Below, in pieces: positions 41,295 to 48,794 of a stretch of DNA of 64,000 nucleotides (position 1 is its first letter; every line of letters starts with the position of its first letter). The translations under genes and the position numbers were made by a program. The notes under the pieces are model-generated. The model was not told the DNA's origin. It ran no database searches and saw only the letters and a list, made by a program, of their open reading frames with translations. Source of the stretch: an uncultured Sphingomonas sp. (lineage in GTDB: Bacteria > Pseudomonadota > Alphaproteobacteria > Sphingomonadales > Sphingomonadaceae); contig NZ_CAKTFO010000001.1 of NCBI RefSeq assembly GCF_934560975.1, forward strand, positions 62,001 through 126,000. The letters run 5' to 3'.

Positions 41295-43079
41295 TCAGGC
41301 GCTCTCGCCCTCGAACTGCAATTGGGCGAGGCGGGCGTAGAGGCCGCCACGGGTGACCAGCACCTCATGCCGCCCTTCCTCCACGATCCGCCCGCGATCC
41401 ATCACCACGATCCGGTCCGCGCCGCGCACGGTCGCCAGGCGATGGGCGATGACGATGGTGGTGCGGCGCGCCATCAGCCGGTCCAGCGCGTCCTGCACCA
41501 GCCGCTCGCTCTCCGCATCCAGAGCCGATGTCGCCTCGTCCAGCAGCAGCAGCGGCGCGTCGCGCAGCAGCGCGCGGGCGATCGCGATGCGCTGGCGCTG
41601 CCCGCCCGACAGGCGCGCGCCACCCTCGCCCAGATAGGTATCCAGCCCGTCCGGCAGGTCGCGCAGGAAGCCCGCCGCATTGGCCGCTTCCGCCGCCGCC
41701 CAGATCGCGCTGTCCTCCGCCTTCCACCGGCCGTAGCGGAGGTTGTCGCGTGCCGACGCCGCAAAGATCACCGTATCCTGCGGCACCACCGCGATCCGCG
41801 CGCGCACCTCGGCCGGATCGGCCTGGGTCAGGGCGACGCCGTCCATCCGCACCGTGCCGCCGACCGGATCGTAGAAACGCTGCGCCAGCTGGAACAGGGT
41901 CGACTTGCCCGCGCCCGACGGGCCCACCACCGCCACCGTCTCGCCCGGTGATACGGTCAGGCTGAAGTCATGCAGCGCGGCGAAGTCCGGCCGGGTCGGG
42001 TAGCGGAACTCGACATGGTCGAACGCCAGCGTGCCGCGCGGCGGCGTCGGCAGCGCCTGCGGCTTGGGCGGGGGGGCGATCTCCGGCCGTTCGGCCAGCA
42101 GCTCGTTCAGCCGGCTGGCCGCGCCCGCCCCGCGCAGCAGGTCGCCATACACTTCCGTCAGCGCGCCGAACGCGCCCGCGACCAGTCCGCCGGTCAGGAC
42201 GAAAGCCGCGATCGCACCACCGCTCATGCGGCCCGCAGCCACGTCGGTCGCCCCTTCACGCAGTACCAAGGTGATCGATCCGAAGATCAGCCCGATCACG
42301 ATCGCGGTCATGATCGCGCGGATGGTGAAGCGCCGCTGGGCCGTGACGAAGGCCGCCTCCACCGCCGTCCCGAACCGCCCCGCCTCGCGCCGTTCCTGGC
42401 CGAACGCCTGCACGATCTTCATCGCGCCCAACGTCTCCGCCACGATCGCGCCCAGCTCGGCGATGCGGTCCTGCGACGTGCGGCTGAACCCCCGCACCTT
42501 GCGGCCGAGCAGGACGATCGGCCCCAGGATCAGGGGGATGCCCAGCAGCAGCCACGACGCCAGCTTGGGCGAAATCGCGAACAGGTAGATAATGCCGCCG
42601 ATCCCGGTGAAGCTGTTGCGCAGCGCGATCGACACGGTCGACCCCACCACCTGTTCGATGACGGCGGTGTCGCTGGTCAGGCGCGACGCAATCTCCGACG
42701 GGCGGTTCTCCTCGAAAAAGCGCGGCGCCAGCGTCAGCAGATTGTCGTGCACCCGCCGGCGCAGGTCCGCCACCACCCGCTCGCCCAGCCACGACACGTA
42801 GTAGAAGCGCAGGGCGGTCGCGATCGCCAGCACCGCCACGATCATCAGCAGGTAGTTGAACGTGTGGCCGACGCTCGCCGCCGTGTCCCCGCCGCCGCCC
42901 AGAAAGCCGCGATCGATCACCCGCTTGAAGCCATAGGGGATCGCCAGCGTCGCCGCCGACGAGACCACCAGCGCCGACAATGCGGCGGCGATCCGGCCGG
43001 GATAGCGGCCCGCCATCCCCCAGATCAGCCGCAATTCGCCGATCCGGCGGCGTTCCTTCATATCCGGGCGATCGGCCAT
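41295..43079 (-). CDS. MsbA-like ABC transporter, permease/ATPase fusion
   Basis: This 594-residue half-transporter has six predicted membrane helices and an ATPase with Walker A GPSGAGKS, signature LSGGQRQRIAIARAL and Walker B LLLLDEATSALDAES. It fits the alphaproteobacterial MsbA-related exporter group (lipid or drug flippase). ATG 43079 is chosen because the upstream frame runs antisense through phaZ. It is divergent from phaZ over 111 bp. Confidence 0.92.
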   Translation of the reverse strand: MADRPDMKERRRIGELRLIWGMAGRYPGRIAAALSALVVSSAATLAIPYGFKRVIDRGFLGGGGDTAASVGHTFNYLLMIVAVLAIATALRFYYVSWLGERVVADLRRRVHDNLLTLAPRFFEENRPSEIASRLTSDTAVIEQVVGSTVSIALRNSFTGIGGIIYLFAISPKLASWLLLGIPLILGPIVLLGRKVRGFSRTSQDRIAELGAIVAETLGAMKIVQAFGQERREAGRFGTAVEAAFVTAQRRFTIRAIMTAIVIGLIFGSITLVLREGATDVAAGRMSGGAIAAFVLTGGLVAGAFGALTEVYGDLLRGAGAASRLNELLAERPEIAPPPKPQALPTPPRGTLAFDHVEFRYPTRPDFAALHDFSLTVSPGETVAVVGPSGAGKSTLFQLAQRFYDPVGGTVRMDGVALTQADPAEVRARIAVVPQDTVIFAASARDNLRYGRWKAEDSAIWAAAEAANAAGFLRDLPDGLDTYLGEGGARLSGGQRQRIAIARALLRDAPLLLLDEATSALDAESERLVQDALDRLMARRTTIVIAHRLATVRGADRIVVMDRGRIVEEGRHEVLVTRGGLYARLAQLQFEGESA

Positions 43080-43190
43080 GGCCCTGCATGTAGCAGCGGC
43101 GATCGGACTGCTCAACCAAACGCCATCTCGGTCGTTTGTTGCAATGCGGCGGCTTTCAGCCCATCTGTTAGATGCCGGGGAGACAGTCGC
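43080..43190. promoter_or_regulatory. Divergent promoter region, ABC transporter / phaZ
   Basis: This 111-bp gap contains TTTGTTGCAATGCGG (43135-43149). Its TTGCAATGC core resembles the TGC-rich sites recognised by PHB-responsive PhaR-type repressors. GGGGAGA (43176-43182) is the ribosome site for the phaZ TTG start. The PhaR link is only by resemblance. Confidence 0.35.
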
Positions 43191-44495
43191 TTGTTGTACG
43201 AAGCTTACGAGTTCCAGAAGAACTTGCTCGCGGGTGCGAGCGCCATGGCAGAGGTGGGGTCGGAGTGGATGAACAATCCCGCCAACCCCTTTTCCCATAC
43301 GCAGCTCGGGTCGATGATGGCCTCGGGGCTCGATGTCTTCGCCCATGCCTCCGCGCCGCATGGCAAGCCCGCTTTCGGCATCGGCTTCACCCTGATCGAT
43401 GGCAGGGAAGTGCTGATCGAGGAGGAGGTGGAGGCCAGGAAACCGTTCGGCCAGTTGCTCCATTTCACCCGCCCCGGTGCGCCGCAGGGGCAGCCCAAGC
43501 TGCTGATCGTCGCGCCCATGTCGGGTCACTACGCCACCCTGCTGCGCGGCACCGTGGAGCGGATGCTGCCGGCGCATGACGTGTGGATCACCGACTGGGC
43601 CGATGCGCGGCTGGTGCCGCTGGCGGACGGTGCCTTCACCCTCGACGACTATATCGATTACCTGATCGGCTGGCTGGAGCATCTGGGCGAGGGCACGCAT
43701 GTGCTGGCCGTGTGCCAGCCCGCCGTGCCGGCTTATGCCGCCGCCTGCCTGATGTCGGCCGACCGCAATCCGGCGCGGCCGCGCACGTTGACCATGATGG
43801 GCGGACCGATCGACACGCGGATGGCGCCCACCGCTGTCAACACTGTCGCCACCCAGCGCCCATTCAGCTGGTTCGAGCAGAACGTGATCGCCACCGTGCC
43901 CTTTTATTATCCGGGCAGCGGGCGAAAGGTCTATCCTGGCTTCCTCCAGCTCACCGGCTTCATGGCGATGAACTGGGGCAACCATCTGGTCAGCCATTGG
44001 CAGATGTTCCGCCACCTGGTCGATGGGGATCAGGAAGGCGCGGAAGGCACCAAGGCCTTCTATGACGAATATCGCTCCGTCTGCGACATGACGGCCGAAT
44101 TCTACCTCCAGACGATCGACGTCGTGTTCCAGCGGCAACTCCTGCCCCGGGGGGAGATGACGCATCGCGGGCGCAAGGTCGATCCGGGCGCGATCACCGA
44201 CGTGGCGCTGCTGGCGATCGAGGGCGAGCGCGACGACATTTCCGGCATCGGCCAGACCAGGGCGGCGCTGACCCTCGCCACCAACCTGCCCGACGCGCTC
44301 AAGATCTATCACCTGGCGGAGCGGGTCGGCCATTACGGCATCTTCAACGGCCGGCGCTGGCGCAACGAGACGGCGCCTGCGGTCGAGGCCTTCATCGCCG
44401 AAGCGGAGGGCCGCGCCGCCCCGCCCAAGCCGCAGGTGGTCCACGCCGAACCCGATCCTCCCGCACGGGAAGCCAATACCGCCAATTTCGCGTGA
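43191..44495 (+). CDS. phaZ: Intracellular polyhydroxyalkanoate depolymerase
   Basis: This 434-residue protein begins (L/M)LYEAYEFQKNLLAG, the usual PhaZ start. The nucleophile region is VCQP, with Cys175 in place of the serine of other lipases. Asp348 (or 349) and His381 (GHYGIFNG) complete a triad whose spacing matches the described Cys-type PhaZ. It mobilises stored polyhydroxybutyrate. The start is TTG at 43191, chosen from family alignment and the GGGGAGA site. Its end overlaps the epimerase gene as GTGA. Confidence 0.9.
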   Translation: MLYEAYEFQKNLLAGASAMAEVGSEWMNNPANPFSHTQLGSMMASGLDVFAHASAPHGKPAFGIGFTLIDGREVLIEEEVEARKPFGQLLHFTRPGAPQGQPKLLIVAPMSGHYATLLRGTVERMLPAHDVWITDWADARLVPLADGAFTLDDYIDYLIGWLEHLGEGTHVLAVCQPAVPAYAAACLMSADRNPARPRTLTMMGGPIDTRMAPTAVNTVATQRPFSWFEQNVIATVPFYYPGSGRKVYPGFLQLTGFMAMNWGNHLVSHWQMFRHLVDGDQEGAEGTKAFYDEYRSVCDMTAEFYLQTIDVVFQRQLLPRGEMTHRGRKVDPGAITDVALLAIEGERDDISGIGQTRAALTLATNLPDALKIYHLAERVGHYGIFNGRRWRNETAPAVEAFIAEAEGRAAPPKPQVVHAEPDPPAREANTANFA

Positions 44496-45481
44496 GCGGC
44501 GCGCGCCTTTGTGTCCGGATCGAACGCTGGCCGGTGGCCGGCGCCTTCACCATCGCGCGCGGGGCCAAGACCCATGTCTATGTGGTGGTGGCCGAAATCC
44601 ACGGGCACGGCCATGTCGGACGCGGTGAGGCCACGCCCATCTATTATCATGGCGAAACGGCGGAAAGCGTGCGCGACGCCGTGTCGGCGCAGGCGGATGC
44701 GATCGCCGCCGGCCTGACCCGCCACGACCTGCAAACTCGCCTGCCGCGCGGGGCCGCGCGCAACGCACTCGATTGCGCCTTGTGGGATCTTGAGGCCAAA
44801 TGCGGCGGCCTCCCGGCGTGGCGCCTCGCCGGCCTGTCCGCGCCGCGGCCACTGGTCACCGCCTTCACCATCTCGCTCGGCACGCCCGAACGGATGGAGG
44901 CGGATGCCCGCGCCGCCGCCCATCTGCCCCTGCTGAAGCTCAAGCTGGCGGGCGAGGGCGATGAACAGCGCGTCGCCGCCGTCCGCCGGGGCGCACCCGC
45001 CGCCCGCCTGATCGTGGACGCGAACGAGGCATGGACCGGCCGCGACGTGGCGGCGGAGGCGGCTCGGCTGGTCGCTTATGGCGTGGAGCTGATCGAACAG
45101 CCGGTCCGCGCGGGCGAGGACCATCTGCTCGACACTGTTGCCAGCCCGATCGCGTTGGCGGCGGATGAAAGCTGCCAGGATCGCGCCGACCTCGATCGCT
45201 GCGCCGGCCGCTACCGTGCGGTGAACATCAAGCTCGACAAATGCGGCGGCCTCACGGAGGCGCTGGCGCTTGCGGCCGGGGCCAAGGCGCGCGGGCTGGA
45301 GGTCATGGTCGGCTGCATGCTCGGCACCTCGCTCGGGCTGGCTCCCGCCTTTCTCGCCGCACAGGGTGCACGCTGGGTCGATCTCGACGGCGCGTTGCTG
45401 CTGGCGAACGACCGTCCCGGCGGGATGCGCACTGACACCACCGGCGTGTTGCAGCCGCCGTCGCCCGAACTCTGGGGCTAA
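44492..45481 (+). CDS. Dipeptide (L-Ala-D/L-Glu) epimerase, enolase superfamily
   Basis: This 329-residue protein shows enolase-superfamily ligands and acid/base residues: LLKLKLAG (second Lys of KxK), DANEAW, LIEQPV, AADESC and NIKLDKCGG. It is of the YcjG type that epimerises Ala-Glu from peptidoglycan recycling. The GTG start overlaps phaZ by 4 bp, so the two are co-translated, an unexpected pairing of storage polymer and peptidoglycan turnover. Confidence 0.88.
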   Translation: MSGARLCVRIERWPVAGAFTIARGAKTHVYVVVAEIHGHGHVGRGEATPIYYHGETAESVRDAVSAQADAIAAGLTRHDLQTRLPRGAARNALDCALWDLEAKCGGLPAWRLAGLSAPRPLVTAFTISLGTPERMEADARAAAHLPLLKLKLAGEGDEQRVAAVRRGAPAARLIVDANEAWTGRDVAAEAARLVAYGVELIEQPVRAGEDHLLDTVASPIALAADESCQDRADLDRCAGRYRAVNIKLDKCGGLTEALALAAGAKARGLEVMVGCMLGTSLGLAPAFLAAQGARWVDLDGALLLANDRPGGMRTDTTGVLQPPSPELWG

Positions 45482-45512
45482 CCAGCCTACATTCAGCCTG
45501 CACCTTACCGTT

Positions 45513-45584
45513 CTCCTGCGAATGCAGGAGTCCAGAACCGTGCGACCAATCCCTCGCCCGCTGGGCTCCTGCTTTCGCAGGAGC
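45513..45584. repeat. Paired palindromic (REP-like) elements
   Basis: Two hairpins sit in the convergent gap between the epimerase and the stress protein: CTCCTGC-GAAT-GCAGGAG (45513-45530) and GCTCCTGC-TTTC-GCAGGAGC (45565-45584). They share the same stem core and are separated by ~34 bases. A similar pair occurs near 63,500. The arrangement fits dispersed palindromic repeats and may also stop transcription from both sides. Confidence 0.7.
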
Positions 45585-45637
45585 ACGGGTGGGAAACCGC
45601 GCCGCCCCGTCCAACAGGGCGACGCGGGCCTGGCGCC

Positions 45638-46123
45638 TTACAGCGTTACTTCGGCGACATTGTCCTTGTAGCTGTCCTGCGGGTCCTTGCCGAACAGGCG
45701 CGTGATCGCCGCGCCGATCGAACTGCCCGACTTCCACAATTCGGCCGTGTCCGTGTCGAGGCGGAGCAGGGTCAGCTTCGGATCCTCGCGGCCCTTCTCG
45801 AACCATGCCGCGACATGCGCGTCCCACAGCCGGTCGATCGTCGCCGGATCGTTGTCGACCCTCAGCGTACCGTGGATGCTGGCGAACAGGTCGTGCCCCT
45901 TGGCCGTATAGGTCGCGATCGCGCGTTGCGTGGTGCCGGCCATCGCTTCGATCAGGCTGTTGTCCTTGGCCGCGAAGAAATAGAGCGGGCCGCTCTCGCC
46001 CTCGAACTTGGCGGTCATCGGCTGGGTATGTCCGTCGCGGGCATCGACCAGGCCCAGCATCACGAACGGGGCCGCCTTCAGGTCCTTCCAGAAGCGGGCT
46101 TCGATGTCGGCGTCGTCGGCCAT
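45638..46123 (-). CDS. Pyridoxamine-5'-phosphate-oxidase-fold general stress protein
   Basis: This 161-residue split-barrel flavin-binding protein of the general stress protein 26 type starts MADDADIEARFWKDLKAAPF, with PMTAKFEGESGPLYFFAAKD and LTLLRLDTDTAELWKS typical of PF16242. TGGAGAT precedes the ATG; a longer frame adds ~69 residues without support. The C-terminal YKDNVAEVTL is also family-like. Probably flavin- or F420-like cofactor binding; physiological reaction unknown. Confidence 0.88.
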   Translation of the reverse strand: MADDADIEARFWKDLKAAPFVMLGLVDARDGHTQPMTAKFEGESGPLYFFAAKDNSLIEAMAGTTQRAIATYTAKGHDLFASIHGTLRVDNDPATIDRLWDAHVAAWFEKGREDPKLTLLRLDTDTAELWKSGSSIGAAITRLFGKDPQDSYKDNVAEVTL

Positions 46124-46197
46124 GTCATATCTCCAGTGACTGAATGATGTCGTCGGTTCCAACCGGCGGCGCGGCATGCCGTTCCGGCGCCGCGGTG

Positions 46198-47238
46198 TCA
46201 GGCGGCCTTGCTGCCCTTGCCCCTGGCGCTTTCCTTGCGAACGCTTTCTGCCAGTTCCTCCAGGAACCCGATCAGCGCCCGCTCCTCGCCGGTCAGACCC
46301 TTGGCCGGGCGGGGCAGCTTCAGTTCGCACAAGGTTCCGGCGTCGCCGTTGCGGCAGATCTCGACCAGCGCCGGGTGGATATAGGATTTGCGGCTGATCG
46401 CGGGCGTGTTGCCGAGGGCGGCGGCCACCGCCTCCAGCATCGGCTTCAGGCTCAACTTGCCGTCCCTGGCGGTTTCCAGAATGTGCTGGAACGCCAGCAG
46501 GCTCGCGCCCCAGGTGCGGAAATGCTTGGCGGTGAAGTCGCCGCCGGTCGCCTCGCGGATATAATCGTTCACCTCGGCCGAACCGACCGGCTGCGGCTTG
46601 CCTTTTTCATCCACATATTCGAACAGGTGCTGGCCCGGCAGGTCCTGCGTCCGCCGCACCAGATTGGCGAGGCGGCGATCCTCGATCGTCAGCCGCTGCT
46701 TCTTGCCGGACTTGCCGACATATTCCAGCCGCAGCTTGCTGCCCGTCACCTTGGCGTGGCGATTGCGCAAAGTGGTGGCGCCGAAGCTCTTATTCTCCTT
46801 GGCATAGGTCTCGTTGCCGACACGGATCTTGCCCAGGTCGAGTAGGCGCACCACCGCAGCGATCACCGTTTCGCGCGCCAGCTTCCGTCCGGCCAGATCC
46901 TTGTCGACCTGCGCGCGCAGCTTGGGCAGGGAGGCCCCGAACTCGGCCGTGCGCTCATATTTGTCGGCTTCCTGCTGCGCCCGGAAATCCAGGTGGTAGC
47001 GATATTGCTTGCGCCCGCGCGCATCGATGCCGGTCGCCTGGATATGCCCGTTGGGGTGGGGGCAGTACCAGGCGTCGACATAGGCCGGCGGCAAAGCGAT
47101 GCCGTTCAGCCGGTCGATCTCCTCCCGATCGGTGATGCGGGCACCGTCGGGCCCGTAATAGGCCCAGCCGTCGCCGGCCTTGTTGCGGGTGATACCGGGC
47201 TTTTTATCGTCCACGTGACGCAGCTTGGGTGCAGGCAT
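46198..47238 (-). CDS. DNA topoisomerase IB (poxvirus-type)
   Basis: This 346-residue protein has the bacterial type IB pattern: VDAWYCPHPNGHIQATGIDA, GRKQYRYH, and the catalytic region ISRKSYIHP, with Tyr286 as the nucleophile. RTWGAS gives catalytic Arg candidates. It relaxes supercoils by a 3'-phosphotyrosine intermediate without ATP. ATG 47238 is chosen over a longer frame overlapping the small upstream gene. It lies 75 bp upstream of the stress protein on the same strand. Confidence 0.93.
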   Translation of the reverse strand: MPAPKLRHVDDKKPGITRNKAGDGWAYYGPDGARITDREEIDRLNGIALPPAYVDAWYCPHPNGHIQATGIDARGRKQYRYHLDFRAQQEADKYERTAEFGASLPKLRAQVDKDLAGRKLARETVIAAVVRLLDLGKIRVGNETYAKENKSFGATTLRNRHAKVTGSKLRLEYVGKSGKKQRLTIEDRRLANLVRRTQDLPGQHLFEYVDEKGKPQPVGSAEVNDYIREATGGDFTAKHFRTWGASLLAFQHILETARDGKLSLKPMLEAVAAALGNTPAISRKSYIHPALVEICRNGDAGTLCELKLPRPAKGLTGEERALIGFLEELAESVRKESARGKGSKAA

Positions 47239-47276
47239 GATCGCTGAACGTGACGCCTGCCCCGGCGTTCCGTCCG

Positions 47277-47570
47277 TCACGCCTGCTCCACCGTCAGGGC
47301 GGCGATGTCGAGCATCAGCAGCTCGCCCTGCATCTGCACATTGTCCAGCGCGATCTCCGCCACGACGTGGCCGGGAATGGCGAACTCCATCTCTTCCAGA
47401 TGTTCGGTCAGCCAGTCGGCGGCGGCCAGCGGCGCCGCCAGCCGGATGCGATGGCGCGCGCCGGAGAAGGTGGCGCTGCACCATGGTCGCCAGCTTGCCT
47501 GGGGAACGGACGCTGTCCCGTCGGTACGGGCGATCAGGTGGCGGATCAGGTGGGCGTGGGGATCGGCCAT
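47277..47570 (-). CDS. Hypothetical protein, 97 aa
   Basis: I do not recognise this protein. It begins MADPHAHLIRHLIARTDGTA and has an acidic, hydrophobic C-terminal half (WLTEHLEEMEFAIPGHVVAE). There is no signal or membrane segment. ATG 47570 shares one base with the stop of the small upstream gene (TGATG), so the two form a mini-operon divergent from the S24 regulator. Codon pattern is normal for the genome. Confidence 0.65.
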   Translation of the reverse strand: MADPHAHLIRHLIARTDGTASVPQASWRPWCSATFSGARHRIRLAAPLAAADWLTEHLEEMEFAIPGHVVAEIALDNVQMQGELLMLDIAALTVEQA

Positions 47571-47749
47571 CACCGCGCATCCGCTTGCAGGATGTAGCTG
47601 CGCAGCCGGTCGGCTGTGGCGGGCCGCAGCTCCCGCCCGTTGCGCAGCGACCGCACCAGGTTGGGATCGCCCAGCGCGCGCCGCCCCAGCGTGCTCGGCC
47701 GCATACCCGTGCGGTTCATAAATCTTTCCACATCCATCAGCAGGTTCAC
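47570..47749 (-). CDS. Small DNA-binding-like protein, 59 aa
   Basis: This short basic protein begins (GTG) NLLMDVERFMNRTGMRPS and continues TLGRRALGDPNLVRSLRNG, ending in RPATADRLRSYILQADAR. The pattern (helix, TLGRRA, DPxLV, RxGRE) matches small helix-turn-helix-like proteins common in alphaproteobacteria. GGAGG lies 6 bases before the GTG start. It is transcribed divergently from the S24 repressor-like gene and overlaps the next small gene. A Cro-like role is an inference. Confidence 0.75.
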   Translation of the reverse strand: MNLLMDVERFMNRTGMRPSTLGRRALGDPNLVRSLRNGRELRPATADRLRSYILQADAR

Positions 47750-47759
47750 GACTCGCCTC

Positions 47760-47831
47760 CGTTCCTGTTATGTTCTAATCATGGAATGTTTCCTACTTGT
47801 CTAGGAAAAATCCTATGATTAAGGATGATGC
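47760..47831. promoter_or_regulatory. Divergent operator/promoter region between the S24 gene and the small HTH-like gene
   Basis: This AT-rich 80-bp gap in GC-rich DNA has three overlapping dyads: GGAA-TGT-TTCC (47783-47793), TAGGA-AAAA-TCCTA (47802-47815) and ATCCT-N7-AGGAT (47810-47826). They lie exactly where a repressor would control both directions. A minus-strand TAGACA followed by a TGATTA-like box is one candidate promoter. The S24 protein is the obvious candidate binder. Confidence 0.6.
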
Positions 47832-48509
47832 GTGACCGATGAGGAAGCCCGGGCTGCGTTGGAAACGCTCGTGCGCGAACGGCGGGAGGATTATGCCGGC
47901 CTGTCGCGCCTGCTCGGCCGCAATCCGGCTTATGTGCAGCAATATGTCCGGCGCGGCAGCCCGCGTCGCCTGGCGGAGGGGGATCGCCGCACGCTCGCCC
48001 GCTACTTCGGTGTGGCGGACAGCGCGCTGGGCGGCCCGGTCGCGCAGGGCGGCGGGGTCGTGCCCGCGCGCGATGCGGCCAAGCTGGCGGGCGGCATGAT
48101 CGCCATTCCCCGGCTGGCGGTCGGCGCGGCGGCGGGGCCGGGCGCGCTGCCGGGCGAGGAACAGGCGGTGGACGACCTCTACCTGTCCACCACCCTGTTG
48201 CGCGAACTGGGCGTCGGCCGGCCCGCCGCGTTGCAGCTGATCCGGGTGGAAGGCGATTCGATGCAGCCGACCCTCGCGCCCGGCGACGACATCCTGGTCG
48301 ACCATGACGATGCGGCCGCGCGCCTGCGCCCCGGGATCTACGTGCTGCGCCGGAACGAAGGGCTGCTGGTGAAGCGGGTGGAGCTCAACCCGTCGGGTGG
48401 GATCGACATACGCAGCGACAATGACAGCGGCGGTAGCTGGACCAATGTCGATCCGGGCAGCATCGACATCATCGGCCGGGTGATCTGGGCCGGCCGCAGG
48501 ATTCGCTAG
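47832..48509 (+). CDS. S24-family repressor-like protein with LexA/CI peptidase domain
   Basis: This 225-residue protein has an N-terminal HTH (LSRLLGRNPAYVQQYVRRGS, residues ~24-43) and a C-terminal S24 domain with Ser143 in GDSMQPTL and Lys181 in VKRVEL. Such proteins self-cleave with RecA or use the fold for dimerisation only; an Ala-Gly cleavage pair may be in AVGAAAGPG (96-104), not certain. The start is GTG 47832. Divergent from two small genes, it probably represses itself and them. Confidence 0.85.
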   Translation: MTDEEARAALETLVRERREDYAGLSRLLGRNPAYVQQYVRRGSPRRLAEGDRRTLARYFGVADSALGGPVAQGGGVVPARDAAKLAGGMIAIPRLAVGAAAGPGALPGEEQAVDDLYLSTTLLRELGVGRPAALQLIRVEGDSMQPTLAPGDDILVDHDDAAARLRPGIYVLRRNEGLLVKRVELNPSGGIDIRSDNDSGGSWTNVDPGSIDIIGRVIWAGRRIR

Positions 48510-48522
48510 CCCGGCGCAGGGG

Positions 48523-48702
48523 CTAGATGCCCGTGCGCAGCCGGTCCGCCAGCCACAGGATCAGGGCGATGGCCGCGCCCGCGCCCACGCCGGCGAGAAA
48601 GCCGATCGAGGGCTGGCCCAGCGCCGCGCCGATCACCACGCCGACGATGATCGCCAGCGCCAGGAACGCGCCGCCGGCCATGGGTTGGGGTCGTTTCGCC
48701 AT
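48523..48702 (-). CDS. Small two-helix membrane protein, 59 aa
   Basis: The peptide MAKRPQPMAGGAFLALAIIV starts with a basic tail and has two hydrophobic helices (residues ~11-28 and ~34-50) joined by a GQPSIGF turn, ending LADRLRTGI. The sense of the frame and strong hydrophobicity support it. No family is recognised; similar two-helix peptides are common in sphingomonads. It is convergent with the S24 gene (13 bp) and divergent from tamA. Confidence 0.72.
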   Translation of the reverse strand: MAKRPQPMAGGAFLALAIIVGVVIGAALGQPSIGFLAGVGAGAAIALILWLADRLRTGI

Positions 48703-48794
48703 GGCCGCCGACTTGCCACCGCATCGTGTGTTGCGCCAGTGCCGCTTTGTCGCAATTGCCTGAACTCGCGGCTTTTCGCTGCTGGCGGCGGCGG

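Noticed and set aside
41970..43190. 5' extension of the phaZ frame
   Set aside because: It is antisense to the ABC transporter; the family start and ribosome site are at 43191.
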